Shown here piece by piece: positions 1 through 8,187 of a stretch of 28,944 nt of DNA (the first letter of the stretch is position 1; every line of letters begins with the position of its first letter). The notes beneath the pieces were generated by a model. That model saw only the letters and a list, made by a program, of their open reading frames with translations. It ran no database searches and was not told the DNA's origin. The stretch spans positions 1 to 28,944 of the forward strand of contig CBDUSI010000053.1 in assembly GCA_965370045.1 (NCBI GenBank), read 5' to 3'. Source of the DNA: CAZONU01 sp965370045 (GTDB taxonomy: Bacteria > Planctomycetota > SZUA-567 > JAKLDR01). Both the position numbers and the translations under genes were made by a program.

Positions 1-1
1 T

Positions 2-54
2 TGGCTGGTTACAAAACTCCGGCTACGGAGTTACTCAATGCTAAAATGCTCTAG
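2..54 (-). repeat. Left copy of 53-bp terminal inverted repeat with terminator-like hairpin
   Basis: These 53 bases are the exact reverse complement of 28892-28944. On the minus strand they lie at the 3' end of the small gene 31-291 and supply its stop codon and last residues. They contain a 7-bp perfect stem (15-21 with 26-32, four-base loop GCTA). Read on the minus strand, the stem is followed by a short T run, as in a weak intrinsic terminator. This is probably a dispersed repeat at which assembly stopped. A role as a terminator is inference. Confidence 0.85.
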
Positions 55-291
55 GTATCCATCAACGACCTTTGCGCGCAGTTCAAACCGGCTGAAGACG
101 ACCACTGTTTCCTTGTCGTCATCGTCAGCGAGTAACATATGGAGAGCTTCTCCCGAAACGTTCCCAGCCTCGTGCCAGAGGACGGCGCTAGGCTCCAGTA
201 TCTGCGGGCGTGTAGCACGCAGACAGATGGCTATGGTGACAGCAACCAAGCCAGCGAAAGCTACCAGCATGAAGACATAGAACTTCTTCAT
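31..291 (-). CDS. Small single-pass membrane protein, hypothetical
   Basis: This 86-residue protein is not recognised as a family member. The N-terminus (MKKFYVFMLVAFAG...) is a charged start followed by a hydrophobic helix at about residues 4-24. A soluble domain of about 60 residues follows, with an acidic run (DDDD at about 56-59), so an anchored periplasmic domain is likely. The ATG at 289-291 is preceded by an AGGAG ribosome site (293-297), which supports the start. Base composition is less GC-rich than the neighbours and resembles the HEAT gene at 16667. The last seven codons and the stop lie inside the 53-bp terminal repeat. The natural C-terminus may therefore have been replaced when the repeat arrived, or the repeat may simply begin in the gene's end. 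Confidence 0.65.
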   Translation of the reverse strand: MKKFYVFMLVAFAGLVAVTIAICLRATRPQILEPSAVLWHEAGNVSGEALHMLLADDDDKETVVVFSRFELRAKVVDGYLEHFSIE

Positions 292-341
292 TCTCCTGTC
301 CTGTCTATTTGACCGGTTTGATGGAGGTGGCCTGACCCCAA

Positions 342-1700
342 TCAGGCTGACAGGCTGTCCACCAACTCAACCGCCGCATCGACCAGCAAGTCCGTCGCTT
401 CCGGCCTGAGCGCCGAGGCCCCCGGGCCGTAGCCGCCCTCTTCGTGCGCCCGGCGCGAGCAGATGTAGCCCATGGCCAGGTCGCCGTAGGCCGTGGTCAT
501 GAACTTCGCCAGGCCCGCGCGCGCGCGAATCTGCCTGTCAATATCCAGGAAGCACTCACCGGGCAGGAAGACCGCCCCGAAGTCGCCCACGCGGAGCGCG
601 GCTATTTCCGTGGCCATGTGCGCGCCGACCACCTGCTTGACGGCGCCGGAGTAAAGCAGGTCGCGATGAAACGGGCCGACGGCCTGCATCTTTTCCTCGG
701 GGCCGGCGGACTCGTAGGCGGCCACCGCATCGGCCACCCCCGCGGCCAGGTCCGCGCGGGCGGGGTAGTCATCCCGGAGCGGCAGGAAAACGGGTTTGGC
801 GCGCCAGAGAAGCGGGCCGGCGGCCAGCGGCTGGGCCGAGGATATCGCCTGGCGCACCGCGTCGAGGTAAACGCCGCCCAGGCGCTTTACGTCGGCGGTC
901 CTTTCTTCAATGGCGTTGCCCGAACCGGTGAACTTGCCGGGGTTGATGTCCCCGCCGGCGCCGGTGAAGTGGACGCCCTCCAGGCCATCCTCTTCGAGCA
1001 GCCGCCTGAGGGCCTCGCCCGGGAAGTCGGCGGTGACGTAAGGCGCCTCGTCCCCGCCGGCCACGGTCACGTGGCAGGCGTAGTTCATCATGACGCCGAA
1101 GGGCTTGCCGCTTTCGAAGAAGGCCAGCGTCCTGACCAGCGGGTCGATGTCGCCCACGGGAAGCGCCCGGTGCTCCGGCCGCGCGCGGCTGGAGCGCATC
1201 CAGGGGACCGAGGGGTCGTCGTCGCGGAGGACCCCGCAGCGCCGGTTGCTGGCCAGGCCCTTCACCTCGGCCTCCCCGTAGCGGACCTCGACCGGCCGGG
1301 CGCTGTCTAACGCTTCGGCGGCGGCCTGCCCCGCGCCGCTCACCAGCTGCGCCAGAAAATGTTCGGAGTGGAAGGCCAGTCCGTAGGGGGCCAGCGCCTC
1401 GCTGCAGCCCGAGCGTGCGCCGGGGCTCTCGTGGCTGTGGGTGCTGTGGCAGACCACGCGGTCCGGGGACAGACCGGTCGCGGCCCGGACCGCCGTGCGC
1501 ATCTCCTCGATGTCCCGGCGGTCCAGCCCGAGCACGTCCGCCGAGACCAGGCAGGCCGCGCGCTCGCCATCGCGCAGGGCGATGGCGCGCACGAAGACAT
1601 CGTCCAGAATCCGCTGGCACTCGAAACCCAGCCCCTGGGCGCAGAGCGTGCGCAGCGGCGGGGTGATCTTGGCCTTACCGAATCCGGCTTCCAGCGTCAT
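342..1700 (-). CDS. Neutral/alkaline ceramidase-like protein
   Basis: This 452-residue protein resembles the N-terminal domain of neutral/alkaline non-lysosomal ceramidases, a family in which zinc-dependent members cleave N-acyl linkages. Visible motifs are an opening AGFGKAKITPP strand, STHSHE (about 86-91, the family's zinc-site THTHSGP-like motif), NYACHVTV (His about 210) and FTGAGGDINP (about 245-254). The C-terminal immunoglobulin-like domain of true ceramidases (about 650-750 residues) is absent. No signal peptide is visible, so a cytoplasmic location is likely. The ATG has a strong GGAGGG site about seven bases upstream. Short relatives of this type are common in Planctomycetota and similar bacteria and their substrates are unknown, so ceramidase activity should not be assumed. 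It is probably a stand-alone gene, since 233 bp separate it from the upstream gene. Confidence 0.8.
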   Translation of the reverse strand: MTLEAGFGKAKITPPLRTLCAQGLGFECQRILDDVFVRAIALRDGERAACLVSADVLGLDRRDIEEMRTAVRAATGLSPDRVVCHSTHSHESPGARSGCSEALAPYGLAFHSEHFLAQLVSGAGQAAAEALDSARPVEVRYGEAEVKGLASNRRCGVLRDDDPSVPWMRSSRARPEHRALPVGDIDPLVRTLAFFESGKPFGVMMNYACHVTVAGGDEAPYVTADFPGEALRRLLEEDGLEGVHFTGAGGDINPGKFTGSGNAIEERTADVKRLGGVYLDAVRQAISSAQPLAAGPLLWRAKPVFLPLRDDYPARADLAAGVADAVAAYESAGPEEKMQAVGPFHRDLLYSGAVKQVVGAHMATEIAALRVGDFGAVFLPGECFLDIDRQIRARAGLAKFMTTAYGDLAMGYICSRRAHEEGGYGPGASALRPEATDLLVDAAVELVDSLSA

Positions 1701-1933
1701 GATCGTCCCTCCGCGCCCAGTCTAGCCCCGCGGCGCGGCAGCTCAATCGGAAAACCCCCTGCGCGGAGCATACCGATAGGTCTCATGCTTCAGATGGCCA
1801 GCCGACAAAGGATGCTATGAGCCCGCCCCATGTGAATCGGAGGGTGTGTGTGAGGGCGTTTCTGTGGGCGCCCCCTGACGCCCCTTGAAGCGCCCTCCGG
1901 ATTCCGGCGGGGATGGGACGAAGCGGTTCTATC
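1701..1933. other. Intergenic gap between two minus-strand genes
   Basis: No gene is seen here. Next to the ceramidase-like start lies its GGAGGG ribosome site (about 1708-1713). Around 1853-1888 there is a GC-rich inverted pair (gggcgt with acgccc) that could form a stem beyond the end of the upstream transglutaminase gene. There is no T run, so a terminator is not supported. No clear promoter was recognised. Confidence 0.4.
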
Positions 1934-4429
1934 CTACTCCGCTCGCAACTTGTCCAGGCTCGCCTTCATCACCTCGCGCACCCAGGGCAGGGGCTCGACG
2001 GCCAGCGCGGCCTTGAGCGCCGGAATGGACTTCTTGTCCCCCATGTACCCCAGCGACTCGGCCGCCTTGGCACGCCAGGCCTCCTGGTGCACGTACTTGA
2101 GATACTCGCGTATCTCCGGCGCGCTCTTGAGGTCCTTGAGCATGCCCAGAGCCAGGACCGCGTTGATCTTCGCCGGCCGGTAGTTCTCTATTATGCGCAC
2201 CTTGCGACGCATCATCTCGCGCAGGCGGGGGATCAGCGAGCGGTCCCCGGTGCGCCCGGCGGCCAACGCGGCCAGGGACTGCTGCCCGGTGTGGTCGACG
2301 TTGAGGTACTTCTTCACCACCCCGGCGGTGCTCTCGTCGCCGATCACGCTGAATGTGTTCAGTATGGCTATCGAGGCGCCCTTCCCGCTGTTCATCACCT
2401 TCACCAGCGGCGGGACGAATTCCTTCCAGCCGTTCACCTTGGCCATGATGGCGATGATCGCGTCGCAGCGCTCCCAGAGCTTGGGGTCTTTGATGACCTC
2501 CAGCAGGAACGGCCGGATCTTGGTCCGCTTCGGGTCCATCACGTAGAGCGCCACAATCGTGTTGCCCTTGACACCCTTGGGGCGCTTGCCGCTCTTGACG
2601 TACTCGAAGAAGAACTTCTTGGTCGCATCGTAGGCCTTGGGGTTCCCGTGCTCAATCAGCTGGGCGAGGACCGTGTTCCTCAGCTCCTTATAGTCGGTGT
2701 CGACGTTGAGCTTGGCCAGGACCGCCTCCAGCGGCGGCAGCTTGATGGGCCGGTCGCGCTTGCCCAGGCTCCAACTCCCGCAGCTGTCGCCCGGCGGGCT
2801 CATGGGCGGGAGCTTGTGAATCTTGCTGGGCTTCTCCTTGACCTCGGTGCGGTTGCCCTTCCCGGTGGCCGGTATGGTCTCCACGATCAGTTCCTTGCAG
2901 ACGCAGTCCTTCCACTGCTTGCCGGCGGCGATGATCTCGTAGGTGTAGGGGGCCTTCTCGACGATGGTGACGTTCTTGCGGCCCTTGCCCTGCGGGTCGT
3001 CCCACACGTAAGTCACTTTCAGCGCCGCGCCCTTGGCCAGCTTGCCGCGCACGGTGATCTTGTTCTTTCCGGGCCAGAGCTGGGGCAGCGCGAACTTGTT
3101 CTGCTGCACGTCGGTCTGGAAGGCAATGCTCTTCACCTGGCAGTCCGCGGGATTTCTCTTGGCCACCAGCTCCAGCTTCAGGCGGAAGGCGTAGCGCCCG
3201 AAGGGAGAGTTGAAGTCCTGGGGTATCGGTTTCTTCCTGGCGTTGGCCTTGGCCGCGTTCACGTCGAACTTCTTGCAGATCTTCGCGATCAGCTTCTGGT
3301 CGCCGACCTTATCGGCCGGGCATTCCCAGACCGGCTTCCAGGTCTTCCCGCCGTCCACCGAGAGGTGCAGGCGAATCGTGTCGTCCGCGCTCTTGCGCGC
3401 GAAGCTGAGCTCCACCTTGGCGTCGGAGACGATGTAAGGCGTCCGGAAGTGCCAGACCGCCGTCGCGGGCGCCCCGGCCGCCGCGGGCTGGAGCTTGCCC
3501 TTGGCCATGTTTGCCGGCGGCGCGGCCAGGCCTTTCTGCCACGCGGGGTCCGCGAGGTCCGGGGAATAGGTCCAGCGGCCGTTGCCGGGCTTGACGCTGT
3601 AAGGGCCGAGCTCGGACTTCTCGCACCACCAGCTCAGGTCCAGGCCCTTGATCTTCACGTCCTCGTCGGCAACCGACTGGTAGATCTTTCCCCAGTTCCC
3701 CCATATGCGCAGGAGCTTCTCGCCGGGGCGCAGGGCCAGACCCATGCGGTGCTTGGACCACCCGCCCTGGTAGCGGTGGACGGCAACGGTGCGCGTGAAG
3801 ACGGAGTCGATGGTCAGGTCGTCGGTACCCAGCAGGCGCCGGGCCGAGCGGTCGAGCATGTACCTGCCCCGGTTGGCGTCGAAGTGGTGCCAGCGAGCCA
3901 CCCCGTCGTAGTCGGTGAAGTGGACGTCGACCACGGTGTGGCCGGTGTACACCTTGGACCCCCGGTAGCCCATGGCCCGCCAGTACATTTCCATGGAGCG
4001 ACTCACGCCCGAGCAGTAGTGTCCGCCGTAAACATTGAGCCACTTGAAGTAGTCGTCCCAGCATTTGTCCTCGGCGAAGGGCTCGTAGGGCGCGTTGCCG
4101 TTAATGACGCAGCGGCGCAGCCAGCGGAAGACCGCCAGGCACTTCTCGTGGTTGGTCTTGGCGCCTGAGAGGCGGTAGGCGTCCAGGCCGAACTGGCGCA
4201 GGTCGCTGGTGTCCGGCCAGCGGTCGCAGGTCACCCAGACGTCGGTGGCCGCCGGCTCGGCGCACAGGAAGGGTCCCGGGCTCGCCTCGTACTCGCCGCG
4301 CCAGTACTTGTGGTCGCGGCTGAGCTTGAACGCGGGCCGGCCTTCGCCCTCGCCCTCGCCTCCGCGCGAGCAGCCGGCCAGCACCGCCACTATCAGAAAC
4401 GCTGATGTCATCCAAGTACCGATGCGCAT
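1934..4429 (-). CDS. Transglutaminase-domain lipoprotein with C-terminal HEAT repeats
   Basis: This is an 831-residue exported lipoprotein. The start at 4429 is chosen because GGAGGAGGA lies five bases upstream and it gives a clean type II signal sequence (hydrophobic 7-19, lipobox LAGC, Cys20). Residues about 95-190 form a transglutaminase-like cysteine protease fold: Cys139 in GGHYCSGVS, His164 in GHTVVDVHF and Asp184 in HHFDANRG make the expected triad. The middle (about 330-600) is beta-rich and probably Ig/sialidase-like. Residues about 620-831 carry HEAT-like helical repeats, including the LGYMGDKKSIPALKAAL type. The reaction (protease, amidase or cross-linking) cannot be told from sequence. 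The upstream leader carries an 81-nt repeat shared with the sigma gene leader and a hairpin beside the ribosome site. Confidence 0.8.
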   Translation of the reverse strand: MRIGTWMTSAFLIVAVLAGCSRGGEGEGEGRPAFKLSRDHKYWRGEYEASPGPFLCAEPAATDVWVTCDRWPDTSDLRQFGLDAYRLSGAKTNHEKCLAVFRWLRRCVINGNAPYEPFAEDKCWDDYFKWLNVYGGHYCSGVSRSMEMYWRAMGYRGSKVYTGHTVVDVHFTDYDGVARWHHFDANRGRYMLDRSARRLLGTDDLTIDSVFTRTVAVHRYQGGWSKHRMGLALRPGEKLLRIWGNWGKIYQSVADEDVKIKGLDLSWWCEKSELGPYSVKPGNGRWTYSPDLADPAWQKGLAAPPANMAKGKLQPAAAGAPATAVWHFRTPYIVSDAKVELSFARKSADDTIRLHLSVDGGKTWKPVWECPADKVGDQKLIAKICKKFDVNAAKANARKKPIPQDFNSPFGRYAFRLKLELVAKRNPADCQVKSIAFQTDVQQNKFALPQLWPGKNKITVRGKLAKGAALKVTYVWDDPQGKGRKNVTIVEKAPYTYEIIAAGKQWKDCVCKELIVETIPATGKGNRTEVKEKPSKIHKLPPMSPPGDSCGSWSLGKRDRPIKLPPLEAVLAKLNVDTDYKELRNTVLAQLIEHGNPKAYDATKKFFFEYVKSGKRPKGVKGNTIVALYVMDPKRTKIRPFLLEVIKDPKLWERCDAIIAIMAKVNGWKEFVPPLVKVMNSGKGASIAILNTFSVIGDESTAGVVKKYLNVDHTGQQSLAALAAGRTGDRSLIPRLREMMRRKVRIIENYRPAKINAVLALGMLKDLKSAPEIREYLKYVHQEAWRAKAAESLGYMGDKKSIPALKAALAVEPLPWVREVMKASLDKLRAE

Positions 4430-4442
4430 CTTATCCTCCTCC

Positions 4443-4465
4443 AGCAGCGGTGTCCGTCCGCTGCT
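4443..4465 (-). promoter_or_regulatory. 5' UTR hairpin next to the ribosome site of the transglutaminase gene
   Basis: There is an 8-bp perfect stem (agcagcgg at 4443-4450 pairing with ccgctgct at 4458-4465) with a seven-base loop. It directly abuts the GGAGGAGGA ribosome site at about 4434-4442. Just upstream at 4473-4482 is the perfect palindrome TACATATGTA. A role in translation or as an operator is inference. Confidence 0.35.
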
Positions 4466-4559
4466 TCCTCCATACATATGTAATACACCGCGGGGGGCGT
4501 TCTTACCGGTTCCTTTTGTCGCGCCCTCGGGGAGAATCCGGGCAATCCGGAGGAGGGGG

Positions 4560-4640
4560 CGGTGTGCCGGTCCGCCGATTTCCCGCTCCGGCATCGTTGC
4601 TGTAACCGTTTCTGTCAACTGTGCTTATGCCTCACTCCGA
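4560..4640 (-). repeat. 81-nt repeat, copy B (upstream of transglutaminase lipoprotein)
   Basis: Read on the minus strand, this aligns without gaps to 7442-7522 on the plus strand. Over the 76-base core 59 positions are identical (about 78%), counted by hand. Shared blocks include gtgaggcataagc, ggttacag and gccggag, ending in gcacaccg. Neither copy has an open frame through the block, so it is not coding. It lies 131-211 bases upstream of the lipoprotein start, in the same orientation relative to its gene as copy A. It may be a shared promoter or leader, or two old copies of a dispersed repeat. Confidence 0.75.
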
Positions 4641-4659
4641 TCCTAAAGGAGGCCGCTTC

Positions 4660-7140
4660 TCACTTGGCCCGCGGCACTTCGTAGAACATCCGGGCGGTGG
4701 ACAGGACCGCGTCGTCCTTGGGGGCATTGTGCCAGGCGTATCGGTAGACCTCGTCGTCGGCCGCCGAGGGCTTGACCGCCTGGTAGCCGCGCTTCGAGCC
4801 CCGGTTCCAGGCCAGCTTGGCCCACTTCAGCCACTCCTTGTCCCCGGTAAGCGAGTAGGCCCGGGCGAAGGTCCCCGCGAAGAACCGGGTGTAGTGCCCG
4901 CTGTGCTTCGCTCCGGGACCGGGACAGTTCTTGTGGGAGTCCAGCCACTCGCCGGGATCGTAGACCCGGTTCTTCTCGGGGAAGTCCAGGGTCGTGTAGT
5001 AGAAGGCCTGCTGGCATTTCTTGCTTATCTGGTACTTGCGGCCAAAGTCGGCCATCTGCACCGCGCGCTTCTTGAACACCTCGCTGCCGGAGAGCCGCCA
5101 GTAGCGCTCCATGGCGCTCTGCATGGTGACTTGTTGCCAGGTGCCCCCGTCGGAGCGCACCGTCCAACTCGACCCGTCCTTGGCTGTGACCACGCCCTTC
5201 TTGGAAATTTTTATCCCGTTCTTTTTCATGTATTCCTTGAGCTTGGGAGGCAAGAGGTCAGGCGCGAGGTTCTTGGTGGCCACGTAACCGGGGCCCGAGC
5301 CCCAGTAGATGAACCCGCGCGGGTCCCAGTCCTTGGCCTTCTGGACGACCTTGGCCATGTGGTCGGCGAGAGCGCGATCCTTGGGCTCGCGGGTGAGCTG
5401 GGCCAGGCGCAGAGCGCCCAGCCAGATGCGCGCGAAGCCGCGGCAGCCCCAGTAGCCGATGGCGACGCCCGGCTTCTTGCGACCACCCCAGGCGGCGACC
5501 TGCTCCACCAGGTCGCGGCCGGCCTCCAGAGCGTCGACGTCCCCGGTCAGGCAGTAGTAATCGAAGATGCCGCGCCCGTAGAAGTGGCAGTACTCCGACC
5601 GGCTGTCCAGCCATCCGTACTTCTTTGGGCCGCGCCAGCTGATGGTCAGGCCCTTCGATCCCTTGCGGCCCCGCTTGGTGTGGCCCTGGTACTCGAAGCC
5701 GTCGGTGCGGTAGGCGTAGTGGGTTTTGCCGAACTCGGCCCAGGCCCTGCCCCAGTCGAGGTAGCCGCGCTGGCCCGTGCGCAGGTACATTAGCAGCAGG
5801 CATTCGGCCGAGTCGGCCTCCGACTCGTAGTGCACCTGCTCGTAGGGGACGCAGGCGTCCGGCTGGTGCGGCATCTTGGGGTGCTTGCTCTCGTCGTCCC
5901 AGCCCTTCCAGCCCCACTTCTTGTAGGTGGCGACTTCGTCGGCCAGGGTTCCGAACTTCCCGTAGCCCATGGTCTCGGTCTCGCTGATCCAGACCGGGTC
6001 GGCCAGAGCGTGCAGCCAGCTGCGCAGCGCCTTCTGGCGGGAGTCGTTGGCCGCCGCGGTGCGCGCCCCAGCATAGAAGTCCAGCCACATCTCGGTGTCC
6101 TTGTGCGCGCAGTCGCCCAGGACGAAGAACTTGCCGGCAGCATCGTAGCCGTAGAGCGTCCTGCCGCCGCCGGTCGGGGGGGTGTTCCCGGGGGGCACGG
6201 CGAAGACCGTCGCCTCGCCGCCGGACAGGGACTGCTTGTAGAGCGTCTTGCTCCGCGCGCGGCGATAGGTCGAGGCTCCGGGGAAGCAGCCGCCGGCGTG
6301 GCGCTGGGCCAGGAGCAGTCCGGCTTTCCCGTCGCCAACGGCCGCCCAGTTGGGGCCCTTGCCCTGCTCGGCGCCCTTGACGGCCAACTTCAGCGAGAGC
6401 GTAGCTTCCTTAATCTTGGCGTCGAAGCCCGCAGTGGCCAGGGAGTTGCGCAGCGAGTGCTTCACGCGTACGGTGGAGAGCCCCACGAAGAAGGTCAGCC
6501 GCGTCGTATAGAATATGAACGCCTTGCCGGTTCCATCCACATAGGATCCGTCCAGACGCAGGGTGGCCCGCACCGGCCCTTTGTACTCCCATGACACCTT
6601 TGAGGGACGACCTGCCTTGAAGACCTTACCGGCGGGGTCGATGAGCTGGGCCGAACCGGGCCCGGCGACCTTCTTGCCGCCCAGTTCGACGGATTCCAGC
6701 AAGCTCAGCTTGGTTCGGTCGACCGTGAACTTGGCCGAGCCGGTGTCAACGGTCATGGTGTTGCCGGTCTCCCTGATTACCAGCGGCTTGCCCGGCGGAA
6801 CGGCCCGGCCCTTCTTGACCACGAATTCCGCCTTGCCCCCGGCGGGCAGGTTCACCGGCACGTCGACGAGCGCCCACTGCACCGAGCCGTCCTCGTAGCC
6901 GGCCAGGCGGGAAAACTGCGCGGGAACCGGTTGGCCTCCCTTCGTGAAGAGCGCCAACTCGGAGACGTCCTTCACCTGCCCCTTCTTGAAGGGAACGCCC
7001 CCGACCGCCGGCTCGGCCCGGCGCGCGATCCCGGCCGGCTCGGCCACGGTCACCTTGACGGCCAGTTCCCCGGCGGCGGCTGCGCTGATCACGCCGACGA
7101 GGACCGCTCCGGCAATCAGCAGTGCGTTGCGCGCTCTCAT
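4660..7140 (-). CDS. Secreted PcRGLX/YetA-like protein (exo-rhamnogalacturonan lyase family)
   Basis: This is an 826-residue exported protein with a Sec signal peptide (about 1-23, ending SAAAAG). Residues about 26-115 match the RIFT-barrel N-terminal domain of PcRGLX/YetA-like proteins: AVGGVPFKKG (about 45-54), then PVPAQFSRLAGYEDGSVQWALVDV (about 71-94), a signature of the family. A beta-rich middle region follows. The remainder (about 300-826) is Trp/Tyr-rich and helical, consistent with the (alpha/alpha) toroid of the family. Fungal PcRGLX is a PL26 exo-acting rhamnogalacturonan lyase. Bacterial relatives are diverse, so a polysaccharide substrate is plausible but unproved. The start at 7140 is chosen for an AGGGAG site seven bases upstream and for the signal peptide; an in-frame ATG at 7173 is an alternative. 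Its own promoter should lie in the 7141-7623 gap. Confidence 0.75.
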   Translation of the reverse strand: MRARNALLIAGAVLVGVISAAAAGELAVKVTVAEPAGIARRAEPAVGGVPFKKGQVKDVSELALFTKGGQPVPAQFSRLAGYEDGSVQWALVDVPVNLPAGGKAEFVVKKGRAVPPGKPLVIRETGNTMTVDTGSAKFTVDRTKLSLLESVELGGKKVAGPGSAQLIDPAGKVFKAGRPSKVSWEYKGPVRATLRLDGSYVDGTGKAFIFYTTRLTFFVGLSTVRVKHSLRNSLATAGFDAKIKEATLSLKLAVKGAEQGKGPNWAAVGDGKAGLLLAQRHAGGCFPGASTYRRARSKTLYKQSLSGGEATVFAVPPGNTPPTGGGRTLYGYDAAGKFFVLGDCAHKDTEMWLDFYAGARTAAANDSRQKALRSWLHALADPVWISETETMGYGKFGTLADEVATYKKWGWKGWDDESKHPKMPHQPDACVPYEQVHYESEADSAECLLLMYLRTGQRGYLDWGRAWAEFGKTHYAYRTDGFEYQGHTKRGRKGSKGLTISWRGPKKYGWLDSRSEYCHFYGRGIFDYYCLTGDVDALEAGRDLVEQVAAWGGRKKPGVAIGYWGCRGFARIWLGALRLAQLTREPKDRALADHMAKVVQKAKDWDPRGFIYWGSGPGYVATKNLAPDLLPPKLKEYMKKNGIKISKKGVVTAKDGSSWTVRSDGGTWQQVTMQSAMERYWRLSGSEVFKKRAVQMADFGRKYQISKKCQQAFYYTTLDFPEKNRVYDPGEWLDSHKNCPGPGAKHSGHYTRFFAGTFARAYSLTGDKEWLKWAKLAWNRGSKRGYQAVKPSAADDEVYRYAWHNAPKDDAVLSTARMFYEVPRAK

Positions 7141-7429
7141 CGTTCGTACTCCCTGTATCATTTGAGCCGACATTTCCCGGACGACTCCGCCCGGCCGCCC
7201 GCGCGGCCCTCACGGGCTGCCATCTTCTCTATCTTGCCCCTCCGCTCAAGCGATTTCCCCGCCCTGGACCCTTGGCCGAAAGCCGTACGCCTTCCACGCT
7301 CGTTGCCACCACCTCCATGACGGTCGCAGGTTCAAAGCAGGCAGTGTGATGGGCTCGAAGGTGACCATCAGGGACCTCTAACGGCCCAAGACAGCGGTTT
7401 CGACGGTTCTACAGCCTGACAGAGAACGC

Positions 7430-7458
7430 TTGACGGGAAGCTCGAAGTGAGGCATAAG
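7430..7458 (+). promoter_or_regulatory. Possible promoter upstream of the ECF sigma gene
   Basis: A TTGACG -35-like hexamer, a 17-base spacer and a weak cataag -10-like hexamer lie about 165-195 bases before the sigma gene. The second hexamer is inside the 81-nt repeat. The -10 match is poor, and an ECF-type autoregulated promoter elsewhere in the repeat is equally possible. Confidence 0.25.
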
Positions 7459-7522
7459 CGTAGTAGATAGAAATGGTTACAGTAGCGAGGCCGGAGTAAT
7501 GAATCGCTGGACAAGCACACCG
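7442..7522 (+). repeat. 81-nt repeat, copy A (upstream of ECF sigma gene)
   Basis: This is the partner of 4560-4640 on the opposite strand, with about 78% identity over a 76-base gapless core. It ends about 100 bases before the sigma gene start and points toward that gene, as copy B points toward the lipoprotein gene. The inner part (tggttaca...cggagtaa) loosely resembles the 53-bp terminal repeat (tggttaca...cggagtta), so all four may belong to one repeat family. Confidence 0.7.
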
Positions 7523-7600
7523 ACGTTGGATTTTCGGCGGCCCCGCCTCGCCTTAGAAGCGTCTAATCCGTATGCCACCAGGATCGGCGGCGGACCCGGC

Positions 7601-7620
7601 GGGAAAGGCCGACATTTCCC
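7601..7620 (+). promoter_or_regulatory. Hairpin at the translation start of the sigma gene
   Basis: GGGAAA (7601-7606) pairs with TTTCCC (7615-7620) around an eight-base loop, ending three bases before the ATG at 7624. No separate ribosome site is visible, so the only purine-rich candidate is within the stem. Translation of the sigma factor may be limited by this fold, or the true start may lie further in (a GGGGGAG run at about 7651 precedes possible later starts). Confidence 0.35.
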
Positions 7621-7623
7621 GTA

Positions 7624-8187
7624 ATGATCCCGTTGCCTGCGCGTCCCTGCGGGGGAGATGAGAGCGAATTGGACAGCGAGCGGCTGGTCGAGGAATTCTA
7701 CGAGCGCGTGGCCGGGTACGTGCGCATGCGCGTGCCGGAGAAGGACTGTGAAGACGTCGTCGGTGAAATCTTCCTGCGTGCCATCCAGCGTCGTGGCGAG
7801 GTCCGCGAGAAGGTCGGCCCGTGGCTCTTCTCGGTGGCCCGCAGCAGGGTCGCCGACTACTACCGCAGGCGGGAGGCGGAAATGAGAGCTGTCGCCGAGA
7901 AGCGCAACCGCAGCGAACGCGCCGCGCCGGGCAGCCTCTCTCCCCTGGAGCGCCTGACCCACGCGGAGTTCCGCAAGCGACTTCGCGCCAAGATGAACCA
8001 ATTCCTCTCCGAGCTGGAAAAGGACGCGATCGCCTTCAAGTTCACTCAAGGCCTGAGCAATGTGCAGATAGCGGAGATTCTGGGCGTGACCCCCAACCGG
8101 CTGGGCGTGGTGCTGCACCGCGCGCTGGGCCGGCTGCGGAGTGCCATGCTCGAGGAGGTGTCAGATGTCGTTCCTGGAAGAGTTTGA
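7624..8187 (+). CDS. ECF-type RNA polymerase sigma factor
   Basis: This 187-residue protein has the two conserved parts of the extracytoplasmic-function sigma-70 family. Region 2 (about 19-83) includes EDVVGEIFLRA for core binding and VGPWLFSVARSRVADYYRRR for -10 recognition and melting. Region 4 (about 130-178) carries the helix-turn-helix LSNVQIAEILGVTPNRLG followed by LHRALGRLR. Length fits the family. The 3' end overlaps the next gene by 23 bp, and that gene's ribosome site lies inside this coding region, so the two are translated together. The partner begins with a cytoplasmic segment, a membrane helix and a FecR domain, so this factor is probably controlled by it as in FecI-FecR-like pairs. 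Target promoters are unknown; the 81-nt repeat upstream of this gene and of the transglutaminase gene is a candidate. Confidence 0.88.
   Translation: MIPLPARPCGGDESELDSERLVEEFYERVAGYVRMRVPEKDCEDVVGEIFLRAIQRRGEVREKVGPWLFSVARSRVADYYRRREAEMRAVAEKRNRSERAAPGSLSPLERLTHAEFRKRLRAKMNQFLSELEKDAIAFKFTQGLSNVQIAEILGVTPNRLGVVLHRALGRLRSAMLEEVSDVVPGRV

Larger units (their letters stand above)
7141..7623. other. Divergent intergenic region between the PcRGLX-like gene and the sigma factor gene
   Basis: This 483-bp stretch has no credible gene. It holds the AGGGAG site for the minus-strand gene (about 7148-7153) and a possible plus-strand promoter (TTGACG at 7430-7435, 17 bases, cataag at 7453-7458). It also holds the 81-nt repeat copy A (7442-7522) and a hairpin next to the sigma gene start (7601-7620). 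A 14-base exact direct repeat gccgacatttcccg occurs at 7166-7179 and 7608-7621, near the two divergent gene starts. Confidence 0.6.

Noticed and set aside
1913..4168. A 751-codon open frame on the plus strand opposite the transglutaminase gene
   Set aside because: High-GC third positions keep antisense frames open. The minus strand has a lipobox, catalytic triad and ribosome site, while the antisense product has no recognisable domain.
4560..7522. The 81-nt inverted pair as ends of a mobile element carrying the PcRGLX-like gene
   Set aside because: About 22% divergence between copies, no transposase, and placement just upstream of two genes fit a regulatory or old dispersed repeat better.
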